The translations under genes were made by a program, and so were the position numbers. The notes under the pieces were generated by a model. It ran no database searches and had not been told where the DNA came from. It saw only the letters and a list, made by a program, of their open reading frames with translations. Positions 1-4,200 of a stretch of DNA of 5,536 bases are shown here, piece by piece (position 1 is the first letter of the stretch; every line of letters begins with the position of its first letter). Source of the DNA: Anaerolineae bacterium. GTDB lineage: Bacteria > Chloroflexota > Anaerolineae > Promineifilales > Promineifilaceae. The stretch lies in contig JANQGC010000268.1 in NCBI GenBank assembly GCA_028277515.1, positions 1 to 5,536 on the forward strand, written 5' to 3'.

Positions 1-184
1 AAATTGCCTGCACAACACCCGGATGGCTGTGCCCCACATTGGCCACACCAATCCCGGCTGCACAATCAATATAAGCCCTTCCCTGGTCGTCCCATATTCT
101 GGCCCCAGAACCGCGGATAATCATCTGGTCTCGTTTAGCATAAACGCCGCTGCTAAATTGTGCTTCTAATTGCATTTCATTCAT
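1..184 (-). CDS. lysJ: LysW-gamma-L-lysine aminotransferase, N-terminal part (cut by window edge)
   Basis: The first 61 residues of a class-III PLP-dependent aminotransferase (ArgD/LysJ family) are visible. The frame continues beyond position 1, so the catalytic PLP lysine is not seen. LysJ transfers an amino group from glutamate to LysW-aminoadipate semialdehyde, giving LysW-gamma-lysine, in the cytoplasm. The visible part has the family N-terminus: [20 protein letters not shown], then [20 protein letters not shown] with the conserved G-H-x-H-P. The start is the ATG at 184, whose ATGA overlaps the lysZ stop by 4 nt, which suggests translational coupling. An in-frame ATG at 175 is the alternative. 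By sequence alone it could be ArgD (acetylornithine aminotransferase). The assignment as LysJ comes mainly from its place after lysW-lysX-lysY-lysZ. Confidence 0.9.
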   Translation of the reverse strand, partial: MNEMQLEAQFSSGVYAKRDQMIIRGSGARIWDDQGRAYIDCAAGIGVANVGHSHPGVVQAI

Positions 185-987
185 TGAATCACCGTTCCCT
201 GGCCTGATAAGGCGCGTTGAATAGGTTGTTCTACCCTGGCATCTCCCAAAATGACACGAGACACGCCCCCTGCCAACGCTTCCTGTGCCCCCAGAAGTTT
301 GATACGCATTCGTCCTTCTGCATATTTTCCTTTGATAAACTCAATATCCTTTTCCCCAATCTCAGGAATTAACGAGGATTCATCAGGGAATTCCCGTAAA
401 ACTCCGGGGATATTGGAAAGGATGAGCAGATTGTCTGCTTCGATAGCTGCCGCGGTCGCTGCTGCCGCACGATCCCCGTCCACATTGATTGCCTCGCCTT
501 CATAACTGATGGCTGGGGGTGTTAAGACGGGCACATAGTCGTTGGCCAGTAAGGTATGCAGTAAATCACTGTTCACTTCTTCCACACGGCCGGTAAAATT
601 ATTACGAATAATCCGTTTACGCCCGTTCTCCAAAACGCGAATGGCCTTCTTGCGCGGTCCTTCCCATAGCCGGCCATCCATCCCGGAAAGACCTATCGCA
701 TTCACCCCATTACTTTGCAGAATCTCAACAATCTCTTTATTCACCTTGCCGCAGTAAACCATCTCAAAAATTTCCAGCGCATTCCTATCGGTTAGTCTGC
801 TGGTATAACCGGAAGGAGAGGTGACAAACTGCGGCGGATAGCCAAGCGCCGTAGCAACCTGGTTCGTCAGATGAGATCCACCGTGAATGAGCACGACTTC
901 TTGCCCGCGATTGGTGAGGTCGGCAACATCACGACAAACCATTTCATAATCAATACCTGCACTGCCCCCAACTTTTACGACAACCAT
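181..987 (-). CDS. lysZ: LysW-aminoadipate 6-kinase (amino acid kinase family, ArgB-like)
   Basis: This 268-residue amino acid kinase phosphorylates the side-chain carboxylate of LysW-bound alpha-aminoadipate, the second step on the carrier protein. It starts with the kinase signature VVVKVGGS (Lys5, residues 2-9). It also has the glycine loop IHGGSH (34-39), the substrate-site stretch TSRLTDRNA (62-70), [10 protein letters not shown] (167-176, Asp170 and Asp172) and the C-terminal GRMRIK (225-230), where typical ArgB has a GGM-type motif. Length fits the family. I chose the ATG at 987 because GGAG lies 5 nt upstream and family members begin at about this point. An in-frame ATG at 1023 would add 12 residues, but its upstream sequence (ACGAAG) is a poor ribosome site. 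It is the fourth gene of the lys operon and overlaps lysJ by 4 nt. ArgB is the alternative. Operon context and GRMRIK favour LysZ. Confidence 0.92.
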   Translation of the reverse strand: MVVVKVGGSAGIDYEMVCRDVADLTNRGQEVVLIHGGSHLTNQVATALGYPPQFVTSPSGYTSRLTDRNALEIFEMVYCGKVNKEIVEILQSNGVNAIGLSGMDGRLWEGPRKKAIRVLENGRKRIIRNNFTGRVEEVNSDLLHTLLANDYVPVLTPPAISYEGEAINVDGDRAAAATAAAIEADNLLILSNIPGVLREFPDESSLIPEIGEKDIEFIKGKYAEGRMRIKLLGAQEALAGGVSRVILGDARVEQPIQRALSGQGTVIQ

Positions 988-1036
988 ATCTGCTCCAGTA
1001 CTCTTCATTGCATTCAAATTCATCTTCGTAAAAATC

Positions 1037-2077
1037 TCAAATAGGATGCAAACCCGTAAAGGTTAGCGCCGTCGTCTCTGGCCAACCCATCATGACATTC
1101 ATGGCCTGCACGGCCGTTCCCGCTGCACCCTTCATTAAATTATCCAGGGCACTGATTAATACCAACCGGTTGCTGTGCGGGTCCTTCTCAAATCCAACAT
1201 CACAGAAATTGGTGCCGGCTAATATTTTCGGTTCCGGATAGCGGTAGACGCCGCGGCGATCTTTGACCAGGCGGATAAAAGGCTCATCCTGATATGCCTG
1301 GCGGTAAATTTGCCAGACATCCTTTTCCCCCAACTCTTCAGTTAAAAAAACGTGCGCAGTGCTCAAGATACCGCGCACCATCTCCACGGCCGTCGCCGAA
1401 AAATGCAAGTCGAACGAGCCACGGTCCGCCGCCAACGCTTGCATAATTTCCACCTGGTGGCGGTGTCCCGTTGGCGCAAAAGAGCGCATCGCGCCGCTGC
1501 GTTCGGGATGGTGCCCCGCCAGGACCGGGCGATTGCCCGCCTCAGAAGAACCAACCTTAACCTCAATCACGGCGCTTTTGATCAGCCCGCGCTGTGCCAG
1601 CGGCAGCAAGGCCAAATTGACCGCCGTAGCGTTACAACCAACCCCACTGACATATTTTGCATCCTTGATCTGCCGTCGGTATATTTCAGGCAGTCCATAA
1701 ACAAACTTCCCCAACCAATGCGGATTTTGATGGTCATGCCCATACCAGGCTTGATATTGGGTTGGATCGTGTAAACGAAAATCCGATGAGAGATCGACGA
1801 TGCGCTCCGCAAGGTCACTAAAATGTTCGATTTGTTCGGCTGCACGTCCATGCGGCAGCGCCAGGAAAAGAAGGTCACAAGGTTCCAGATTCTCAACCGG
1901 GTGGAATTTTAATGTCGTCGCACCTCTTAAATTGGGATGAACACCATAAACAAACCGCCCTGCATACCGTTGGGAGGTGACCTGGGTCACTTCTACCTGC
2001 GGATGATTCAACAACAGGCGCAGCAGTTCCCCCCCGGCATAACCTGAACCTCCTACTATGCCCGTTCGTAAGACCAT
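1037..2077 (-). CDS. lysY: LysW-aminoadipyl-6-phosphate reductase (ArgC family)
   Basis: This 346-residue NADP-dependent dehydrogenase of the ArgC/LysY family reduces LysW-aminoadipyl phosphate to the semialdehyde. The N-terminal Rossmann fold shows [12 protein letters not shown] (6-17). The catalytic cysteine is Cys148 in [12 protein letters not shown] conserved [10 protein letters not shown] (201-210) holds the active-site histidine region, and [10 protein letters not shown] (175-184) is also typical. The length is normal. The start at 2077 is supported by a strong GGAGG 7 nt upstream, and it lies inside the end of lysX, giving a 22-nt overlap and probable coupling. No frameshift is seen. 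On sequence alone it could serve as arginine-pathway ArgC, and in some organisms one enzyme serves both pathways. The adjacent lysX and lysW point to lysine. Confidence 0.93.
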   Translation of the reverse strand: MVLRTGIVGGSGYAGGELLRLLLNHPQVEVTQVTSQRYAGRFVYGVHPNLRGATTLKFHPVENLEPCDLLFLALPHGRAAEQIEHFSDLAERIVDLSSDFRLHDPTQYQAWYGHDHQNPHWLGKFVYGLPEIYRRQIKDAKYVSGVGCNATAVNLALLPLAQRGLIKSAVIEVKVGSSEAGNRPVLAGHHPERSGAMRSFAPTGHRHQVEIMQALAADRGSFDLHFSATAVEMVRGILSTAHVFLTEELGEKDVWQIYRQAYQDEPFIRLVKDRRGVYRYPEPKILAGTNFCDVGFEKDPHSNRLVLISALDNLMKGAAGTAVQAMNVMMGWPETTALTFTGLHPI

Positions 2078-2946
2078 GCTTGATCCTCCGCAGTCGCTAG
2101 ACCCTCACCAACCTGAAGTACGTAATCAACGATCTTGCCAGGAATATCGACGCCACTTGGCTGAATACTGTTGCGAAACTCCATCGTGTAGTTGACTTCG
2201 TTCACCAGCAGGTCGCCGGAGCCTGTTTCTAGCAGATCGACAGCGACGACCCCACCGCCGACAGCCCTTGCAGCAGCCTGTGATATGTCAATAATTTCTG
2301 GTGTAATGGGCAGATTTTCGGCCGTGCCGCCCCGCGCGGTATTGGTTATCCAATGCTTCGAGTGACGGCTGATACCACAAATTGTTTCATTCCCCACGAC
2401 AAACGTTCGCAAATCACGTTGGGGTTTATCGATATACTCCTGGATATAGGCGATAGCGTGATGGTAAGAACCTAATGTGGCCTTATGCTCCAAAACTGCC
2501 TCGGCAGCCTGGCGATCGTTGATTTTCGCCAGCAGCCGCCCCCAGGAACCTACGGCCGGTTTCAACACGACCGGGTAGCCGATTTCCTCAATCGCCTCCA
2601 GCGCCGATTCAGGCGTTAAGGCGATCCTCACCTGCGGCGTCGGCACCTGGTTAGCAATCAAAGCCAGGGATGTATTTAATTTGTCGCCGCAAACCTGGGC
2701 CACTTGAACGCTATTCACGCAAGGAATGCCCCAGGCGTCTAATATTTGCAAGGCCACCAACGCGCGAGAATGACTGACACAACGCTCAAGGATAACATCG
2801 TAGGATTGCCATCTCTCTTGTTCTTGTAAATTGAAATTCACTTTGCGCACATCAATCATGTCATAAGAAACATTTTTAGCTTCCAGGGCCTGGACCAGGA
2901 GCTTTTCTTCCTTGCGCACACGGGAATAAAGGACACCAACCTTCAT
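2056..2946 (-). CDS. lysX: LysW--alpha-aminoadipate ligase (ATP-grasp / RimK-like)
   Basis: This 296-residue ATP-grasp ligase joins the alpha-amino group of alpha-aminoadipate to the C-terminal glutamate of LysW, protecting it for the following steps. Visible marks are ERCVSHSRA (54-62), CGDK (86-89), the ATP-binding [16 protein letters not shown] (124-139), the hinge region YIQEYID (168-174), [14 protein letters not shown] (198-211), the metal-binding acidic region VAVDLLE (234-240) and [12 protein letters not shown] (249-260), then GVDIPGKI (265-272). From memory, Thermus LysX carries a closely similar N-x-TMEF-x-NS motif followed by GVDIPGKI, which favours aminoadipate over the glutamate-specific ArgX. 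This comparison was not computed. I chose the ATG at 2946 because AAGGA lies 7 nt upstream and the protein then begins with MKVGVLYSR. An upstream ATG at 2982 would run into lysW. The gap to lysW is 13 nt. Confidence 0.94.
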   Translation of the reverse strand: MKVGVLYSRVRKEEKLLVQALEAKNVSYDMIDVRKVNFNLQEQERWQSYDVILERCVSHSRALVALQILDAWGIPCVNSVQVAQVCGDKLNTSLALIANQVPTPQVRIALTPESALEAIEEIGYPVVLKPAVGSWGRLLAKINDRQAAEAVLEHKATLGSYHHAIAYIQEYIDKPQRDLRTFVVGNETICGISRHSKHWITNTARGGTAENLPITPEIIDISQAAARAVGGGVVAVDLLETGSGDLLVNEVNYTMEFRNSIQPSGVDIPGKIVDYVLQVGEGLATAEDQAWSYERA

Positions 2947-2959
2947 CTCATTATCCTTT

Positions 2960-3130
2960 TTATTCGCCCCAATCCTCTTCAATTTCCGGCGCTAATTCCA
3001 CGCGCAAGGGCGAAAGTTGAATAACTTCAAGTTCAACACCACAATCAGGGCATTCAAGTATTTCGCCAACCATCAGCTCCAATTCGGAACGAAAATCTAC
3101 GCCACATTCCATACAATTAATCGTGTTCAT
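2960..3130 (-). CDS. lysW: LysW amino-group carrier protein for lysine biosynthesis
   Basis: This 56-residue acidic carrier protein holds the biosynthetic intermediate on its C-terminal glutamate while LysX, LysZ, LysY and LysJ act on it, presumably through charge contacts. It has the two zinc-binding pairs C6-M-E-C9 and C27-P-D-C30, many Asp/Glu residues, and the diagnostic C-terminus EDWGE with a final Glu56. Length is typical for LysW. The start is the ATG at 3130, which has GGAGG 6 nt upstream. Extending to the ATG at 3181 would add 17 residues that overlap the leader terminator and a hairpin, so I reject it. It is the first structural gene of the operon, which fits a stoichiometrically demanded carrier. 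Confidence 0.96.
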   Translation of the reverse strand: MNTINCMECGVDFRSELELMVGEILECPDCGVELEVIQLSPLRVELAPEIEEDWGE

Positions 3131-3136
3131 TTTTAT

Positions 3137-3141
3137 CCTCC
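3137..3141 (-). promoter_or_regulatory. Ribosome binding site of lysW
   Basis: GGAGG lies 6 nt upstream of the ATG at 3130. It is one of the strongest Shine-Dalgarno sites in the operon and decides the lysW start against the longer reading from 3181. Confidence 0.85.
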
Positions 3142-3158
3142 AATTGAGTTCTAATTCC

Positions 3159-3173
3159 GGCCGATATTCGGCC
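3159..3173 (-). other. Small hairpin between leader terminator and lysW RBS
   Basis: The sequence GGCCGA-ATA-TCGGCC forms a perfect 6-bp stem with a 3-nt loop in the operon mRNA, between the second attenuator terminator and the lysW ribosome site. It has no T-run, so it is not a terminator. It may insulate the ribosome site from the upstream leader structures or stabilise the processed 5' end. The function is unknown. Confidence 0.5.
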
Positions 3174-3179
3174 ACCAAC

Positions 3180-3213
3180 AAAAAACGGGCTTACCGAGTA
3201 CCCGGTAAGCCCG
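3180..3213 (-). terminator. Attenuator terminator 2 (proximal to lysW)
   Basis: This is an intrinsic terminator on the minus strand. An 11-bp stem (CGGGCTTACCG with CGGTAAGCCCG) closes a 6-nt loop and is followed by six T residues (3185-3180). It starts 22 nt after the stop of the second leader peptide and lies 50 nt upstream of lysW, in the same orientation as the operon. That makes it an attenuator rather than the end of an upstream gene. Confidence 0.88.
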
Positions 3214-3235
3214 CTGAATAACCTTTTTTAAGAAG

Positions 3236-3322
3236 TTAACAAGCGCCACCAACCAGATACCGGTCAGGCCAATTCTTCTTGCTCTTCTTTTGCTTTTTAT
3301 CTGTAATTTCTATTCTGTTCAT
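3236..3322 (-). CDS. Lysine-rich leader peptide 2 (attenuator)
   Basis: This is a 28-codon ORF too short for normal gene calling. It begins MNRIEITD and continues KKQKKSKK (residues 9-16: six lysines in eight codons, AAA and AAG), then NW-PDRY-LVGGAC and a TAA stop. It sits directly between terminator 1 and terminator 2. The lysine block ends 12 nt before CCGGTA (3263-3258), which can pair with TACCGG in the 5' arm of terminator 2 (3207-3202). The last two lysine codons (AAGAAG) can pair with CTTCTT just past the stop (3235-3230). Its start lacks a good ribosome site: the nearest GAGG (3341-3338) is 15 nt away and lies in the terminator 1 stem. Translation is therefore the weakest point. It is homologous in layout to leader peptide 1. 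Confidence 0.75.
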   Translation of the reverse strand: MNRIEITDKKQKKSKKNWPDRYLVGGAC

Positions 3323-3329
3323 TGTCAAC

Positions 3330-3363
3330 AAAAAACGCCTCACCGGTATCTGGTGAGGCGTTT
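3330..3363 (-). terminator. Attenuator terminator 1 (promoter-proximal)
   Basis: This is an intrinsic terminator on the minus strand. A 9-bp GC-rich stem (CGCCTCACC with GGTGAGGCG), extendable by three A-T pairs, closes a 7-nt loop and is followed by six T residues (3335-3330). It lies 27 nt after the leader peptide 1 stop and 8 nt before the leader peptide 2 start. Its 5' arm is also complementary to the end of leader ORF 1, so terminator and antiterminator exclude each other. Confidence 0.88.
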
Positions 3364-3404
3364 GCAATCTTGATTTCGCGGCAAGCAAACCTAACCAATA
3401 TACC
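3345..3404 (-). promoter_or_regulatory. Antiterminator pairing of attenuator module 1
   Basis: Positions 3404-3385 (GGTAT, TGGT, AGG, TTTGC blocks, covering the last codons R-Y-I-G and the stop of leader ORF 1) are complementary to 3365-3345 (GCAAA, CCT, ACCA, ATACC blocks), which hold the 5' arm and loop of terminator 1. The pairing gives about 17 base pairs with small bulges. The geometry fits attenuation. A ribosome stalled on the KKGKK codons (3438-3424) leaves 3404 onward free, while one at the stop codon (3393-3391) covers it. GGCAAG inside the lysine codons (3432-3427) could also pair with CTTGCC (3386-3381) as a pre-emptor. Pairings were read by eye and not folded. Confidence 0.72.
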
Positions 3405-3468
3405 TTGTGGCATATGGATTTGACTTCTTGCCTTTCTTGTTTACGCAGATTTGCAATATATTATTCAT
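3391..3468 (-). CDS. Lysine-rich leader peptide 1 (attenuator, probably leaderless)
   Basis: This 25-codon ORF begins MNNILQICV. It then has NKKGKK (residues 10-15: four lysines, AAG AAA GGC AAG AAG), then SNPYATRYIG, and ends in TAG. The lysine block lies 20 nt upstream of the antiterminator strand at 3404. The ATG is only 10 nt downstream of the -10 hexamer, so the transcript should begin within a few bases of it and no Shine-Dalgarno site is possible. This looks like a leaderless start. The peptide aligns with leader peptide 2 (KKxKK, N, P, RY, I or L, G), indicating duplication. Its role is presumably to be translated, not to act as a protein. Short length makes chance a possibility, but the promoter, lysine codons, terminator and operon function all agree. 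Confidence 0.8.
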   Translation of the reverse strand: MNNILQICVNKKGKKSNPYATRYIG

Positions 3469-3478
3469 ACTGCGGAAG

Positions 3479-3507
3479 AATATAACAAACAGTTGTGATG
3501 ATGTCAA
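3479..3507 (-). promoter_or_regulatory. Promoter of the lysine operon
   Basis: The -35 hexamer TTGACA (3507-3502, perfect consensus) and the -10 hexamer TATATT (3484-3479, 5 of 6) are separated by 17 nt on the minus strand. The predicted start of transcription is about 3472-3470, directly before the leader peptide 1 ATG. It is the only strong minus-strand promoter seen upstream of lysW. Confidence 0.85.
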
Positions 3508-3568
3508 GATTCAATTTTGAACAACAATCACCATATTAAACAGGGCAATTTGTATAAGTTGTATAAAT

Positions 3569-3756
3569 AGGGCGGGTTTGAGTTGAACCGGGGTGTTTGG
3601 TAGGGGTTAGGCCGGCGGGATAAGATGCAAAGGACGCATCTGATGTCGAAATCCGCCGGCCTAACGCCAATCGTGAAAATGGCCGAAATGGGGCGAGTCC
3701 GCGCGGATTCACCATGATGGCGGTCCCTACAAGTTCGCACCGCGCGGCCCCGCCCT
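3569..3756. repeat. GC-rich palindromic intergenic element, MITE- or REP-like
   Basis: This non-coding stretch of about 190 bp is bounded by inverted AGGGCGGG (3569-3576) and CCCGCCCT (3749-3756). It contains a long inverted repeat (3607-3664) and further short palindromes. Base composition is visibly more GC-rich than the flanking promoter regions. Its only long ORFs run on the minus strand through the palindromes and resemble no protein I know. It may be a dispersed non-autonomous repeat inserted between the lys and valS promoters. No other copy exists in this window, so the repeat status is inferred. No target-site duplication was identified with confidence. Confidence 0.45.
3607..3664. 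repeat. Long inverted repeat with nested hairpin
   Basis: TTAGGCCGGCGG (3607-3618) is perfectly complementary to CCGCCGGCCTAA (3653-3664), and the arms extend by AT after a one-base bulge. Inside, AGATGC (3623-3628) pairs with GCATCT (3636-3641), giving a nested hairpin. No T-run follows on either strand, so it is not a standard intrinsic terminator. It could form a cruciform or a stable RNA hairpin. Confidence 0.8.
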
Positions 3757-3844
3757 TACCCCAATGATCGAAGGATTGTAAAATCGGCATTTCATACCTG
3801 GTCAAATCATACATAAAAAATAACCGCACTCTCCTAAAAAGCTG

Positions 3845-3872
3845 TTGACATGAACAACCGGCCTATTATAAT
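3845..3872 (+). promoter_or_regulatory. Promoter of valS and its T-box leader
   Basis: Perfect -35 TTGACA (3845-3850) and -10 TATAAT (3867-3872) hexamers are separated by 16 nt. An A-rich stretch lies just upstream (3816-3840) and could act as an UP element. Transcription should start near 3879, leaving a leader of about 320 nt before valS. Confidence 0.87.
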
Positions 3873-3900
3873 AATGGCTAACAATCTCATAAAGAAATGT

Positions 3901-3992
3901 CCGGGATGAGTAGATCGCATAATCACTGACAGAGAAGCGAGGCCATTGGTTGAGAACCTCCACAGTCCCTAAAGCCATCGAACGTCCCCCGG
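3901..3992 (+). other. T-box Stem I with GUC valine specifier candidate
   Basis: The base CCGGG (3901-3905) pairs with CCCGG (3988-3992). AGTA (3909-3912) is the loop-E-type 5' side of the specifier loop. GAT (3913-3915) pairs with ATC (3977-3979). The upper stem ACTG/CAGT (3925-3928, 3963-3966) carries the AG-bulge sequence ACAGAGAAG, and GAGG/CCTC (3939-3942, 3957-3960) closes the distal loop with TTGGTTGAGAA. These last two elements match the tRNA-elbow-binding module. On the 3' side GAAC is followed by GTC (3984-3986), the proposed specifier codon for valine. A neighbouring triplet cannot be fully excluded, but the valS context supports GUC. Confidence 0.75.
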
Positions 3993-4120
3993 ATTCATCG
4001 CCGCAGAAAATGAGTGCGCTCAACATTCATGAGTAGATCGGCGCGGGTTCGCCCGTTACAGCGAGATCCTGATGATAGTCGGGGTCTGAGTGTGATTTGA
4101 TAGCAATATCAATTCAAACC

Positions 4121-4156
4121 GAGGTGGTACCGCGGAAGCAAGTTCCTTTCGTCCTC
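4121..4156 (+). promoter_or_regulatory. T-box antiterminator element
   Basis: GAGG (4121-4124) pairs with CCTC (4153-4156), and CGGAAG (4133-4138) pairs with CTTTCG (4146-4151). The conserved bulge TGGTACCG (4125-4132), which receives the tRNA acceptor end, lies between them. The 3' side overlaps the terminator 5' arm, so the two structures exclude each other. Confidence 0.85.
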
Positions 4157-4177
4157 AAATGGATGGAAGGATTTTTT
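4144..4177 (+). terminator. T-box-controlled intrinsic terminator upstream of valS
   Basis: TCCTTTCGTCC (4144-4154) pairs with GGATGGAAGGA (4161-4171) in an 11-bp stem that includes two G-T wobbles and closes a 6-nt loop. It is followed by TTTTTTATTTT. It lies 23 nt upstream of valS in the same orientation and is the OFF state of the riboswitch. Confidence 0.9.
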
Positions 4178-4187
4178 ATTTTAAATT

Positions 4188-4191
4188 GGAG
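4188..4191 (+). promoter_or_regulatory. Ribosome binding site of valS
   Basis: GGAG lies 9 nt upstream of the ATG at 4201, after the terminator T-run. It supports this ATG as the start. Confidence 0.7.
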
Positions 4192-4200
4192 ATTTGAATC

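Larger units (their letters stand above)
3180..3472 (-). promoter_or_regulatory. Tandem lysine attenuator leader of the lys operon
   Basis: The untranslated leader contains two complete attenuator modules in series: leader ORF 1 (3391-3468) with terminator 1 (3330-3363), then leader ORF 2 (3236-3322) with terminator 2 (3180-3213). Both ORFs carry dense lysine codons just before sequences able to pair with the following terminator arm. The inferred mechanism is classical ribosome-mediated attenuation. When charged tRNA-Lys is scarce the ribosome stalls on the lysine codons, an antiterminator forms and transcription proceeds into lysW. When lysine is plentiful the ribosome reaches the stop codon and the terminator forms. 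From memory, leader-peptide attenuation has been reported for the Thermus thermophilus lysine cluster. The double arrangement is the unusual part. No lysine (L-box) riboswitch consensus was recognised here. Confidence 0.82.
3879..4177 (+). promoter_or_regulatory. T-box riboswitch (valine-type) controlling valS
   Basis: This is a tRNA-sensing leader RNA with most T-box landmarks in the correct order. The landmarks are Stem I with AGTA, AG bulge, distal loop and a specifier candidate (3901-3992), a linker/Stem II region with a TTCG-capped hairpin (4044-4055), Stem III (TTGATA-GCAA-TATCAA, 4097-4112), the T-box sequence AGGTGGTACCGCGG (4122-4135) and an intrinsic terminator (4144-4177). By family knowledge, uncharged tRNA pairs its anticodon with the specifier and its NCCA end with the UGGN bulge, stabilising the antiterminator so that valS is transcribed. 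Here UGGN is UGGU, which suits an A discriminator base as in tRNA-Val. The downstream gene is valyl-tRNA synthetase, in agreement with a GUC specifier. Confidence 0.9.

Noticed and set aside
181..1023. Longer LysZ start at 1023
   Set aside because: The ribosome site there is poor, and the added residues precede the kinase signature where family members usually begin. It remains an alternative to the preferred start at 987.
1352..1774. Plus-strand and alternative-frame ORFs across lysY and lysZ
   Set aside because: They are antisense or out-of-frame to clear, motif-bearing genes and show no recognisable domain.
2960..3181. Longer reading of LysW beginning at 3181 (73 residues)
   Set aside because: The extra 17 residues span the 3' end of terminator 2 and a hairpin. 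A strong GGAGG sits 6 nt before the ATG at 3130, and the 56-residue form matches the usual LysW length.
3300..3328. Second promoter starting with TTGACA at 3328-3323
   Set aside because: The -35 match is perfect, but the hexamer 17 nt downstream is TACAGA, a poor -10. The TTGACA more likely reflects the end of the terminator 1 T-run plus the leader 2 start.
3180..3480. Lysine (L-box) riboswitch as the regulator of the lys operon
   Set aside because: I could not recognise the L-box core. The lysine-codon ORFs and paired terminators explain the leader better.
3550..3566. Direct repeat TTGTATAA at 3550-3557 and 3559-3566
   Set aside because: Two AT-rich 8-mers side by side are weak evidence. 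They could be an operator or -10-like motifs but no partner elements were seen.
3528..3829. Minus-strand ORFs of 70 and 97 codons through the palindromic element
   Set aside because: They overlap each other in different frames, cross the inverted repeats, lack ribosome sites and show low-complexity R/P/S-rich translations typical of repeat DNA.
3802..4026. Minus-strand 74-codon ORF across the valS promoter and T-box
   Set aside because: It is antisense to a well supported promoter and Stem I, and has no recognisable features.
4041..4057. tRNA T-arm-like GCGGGTTCGCCCG
   Set aside because: No cloverleaf, acceptor stem or anticodon arm surrounds it. It is a TTCG-capped hairpin within the T-box leader.
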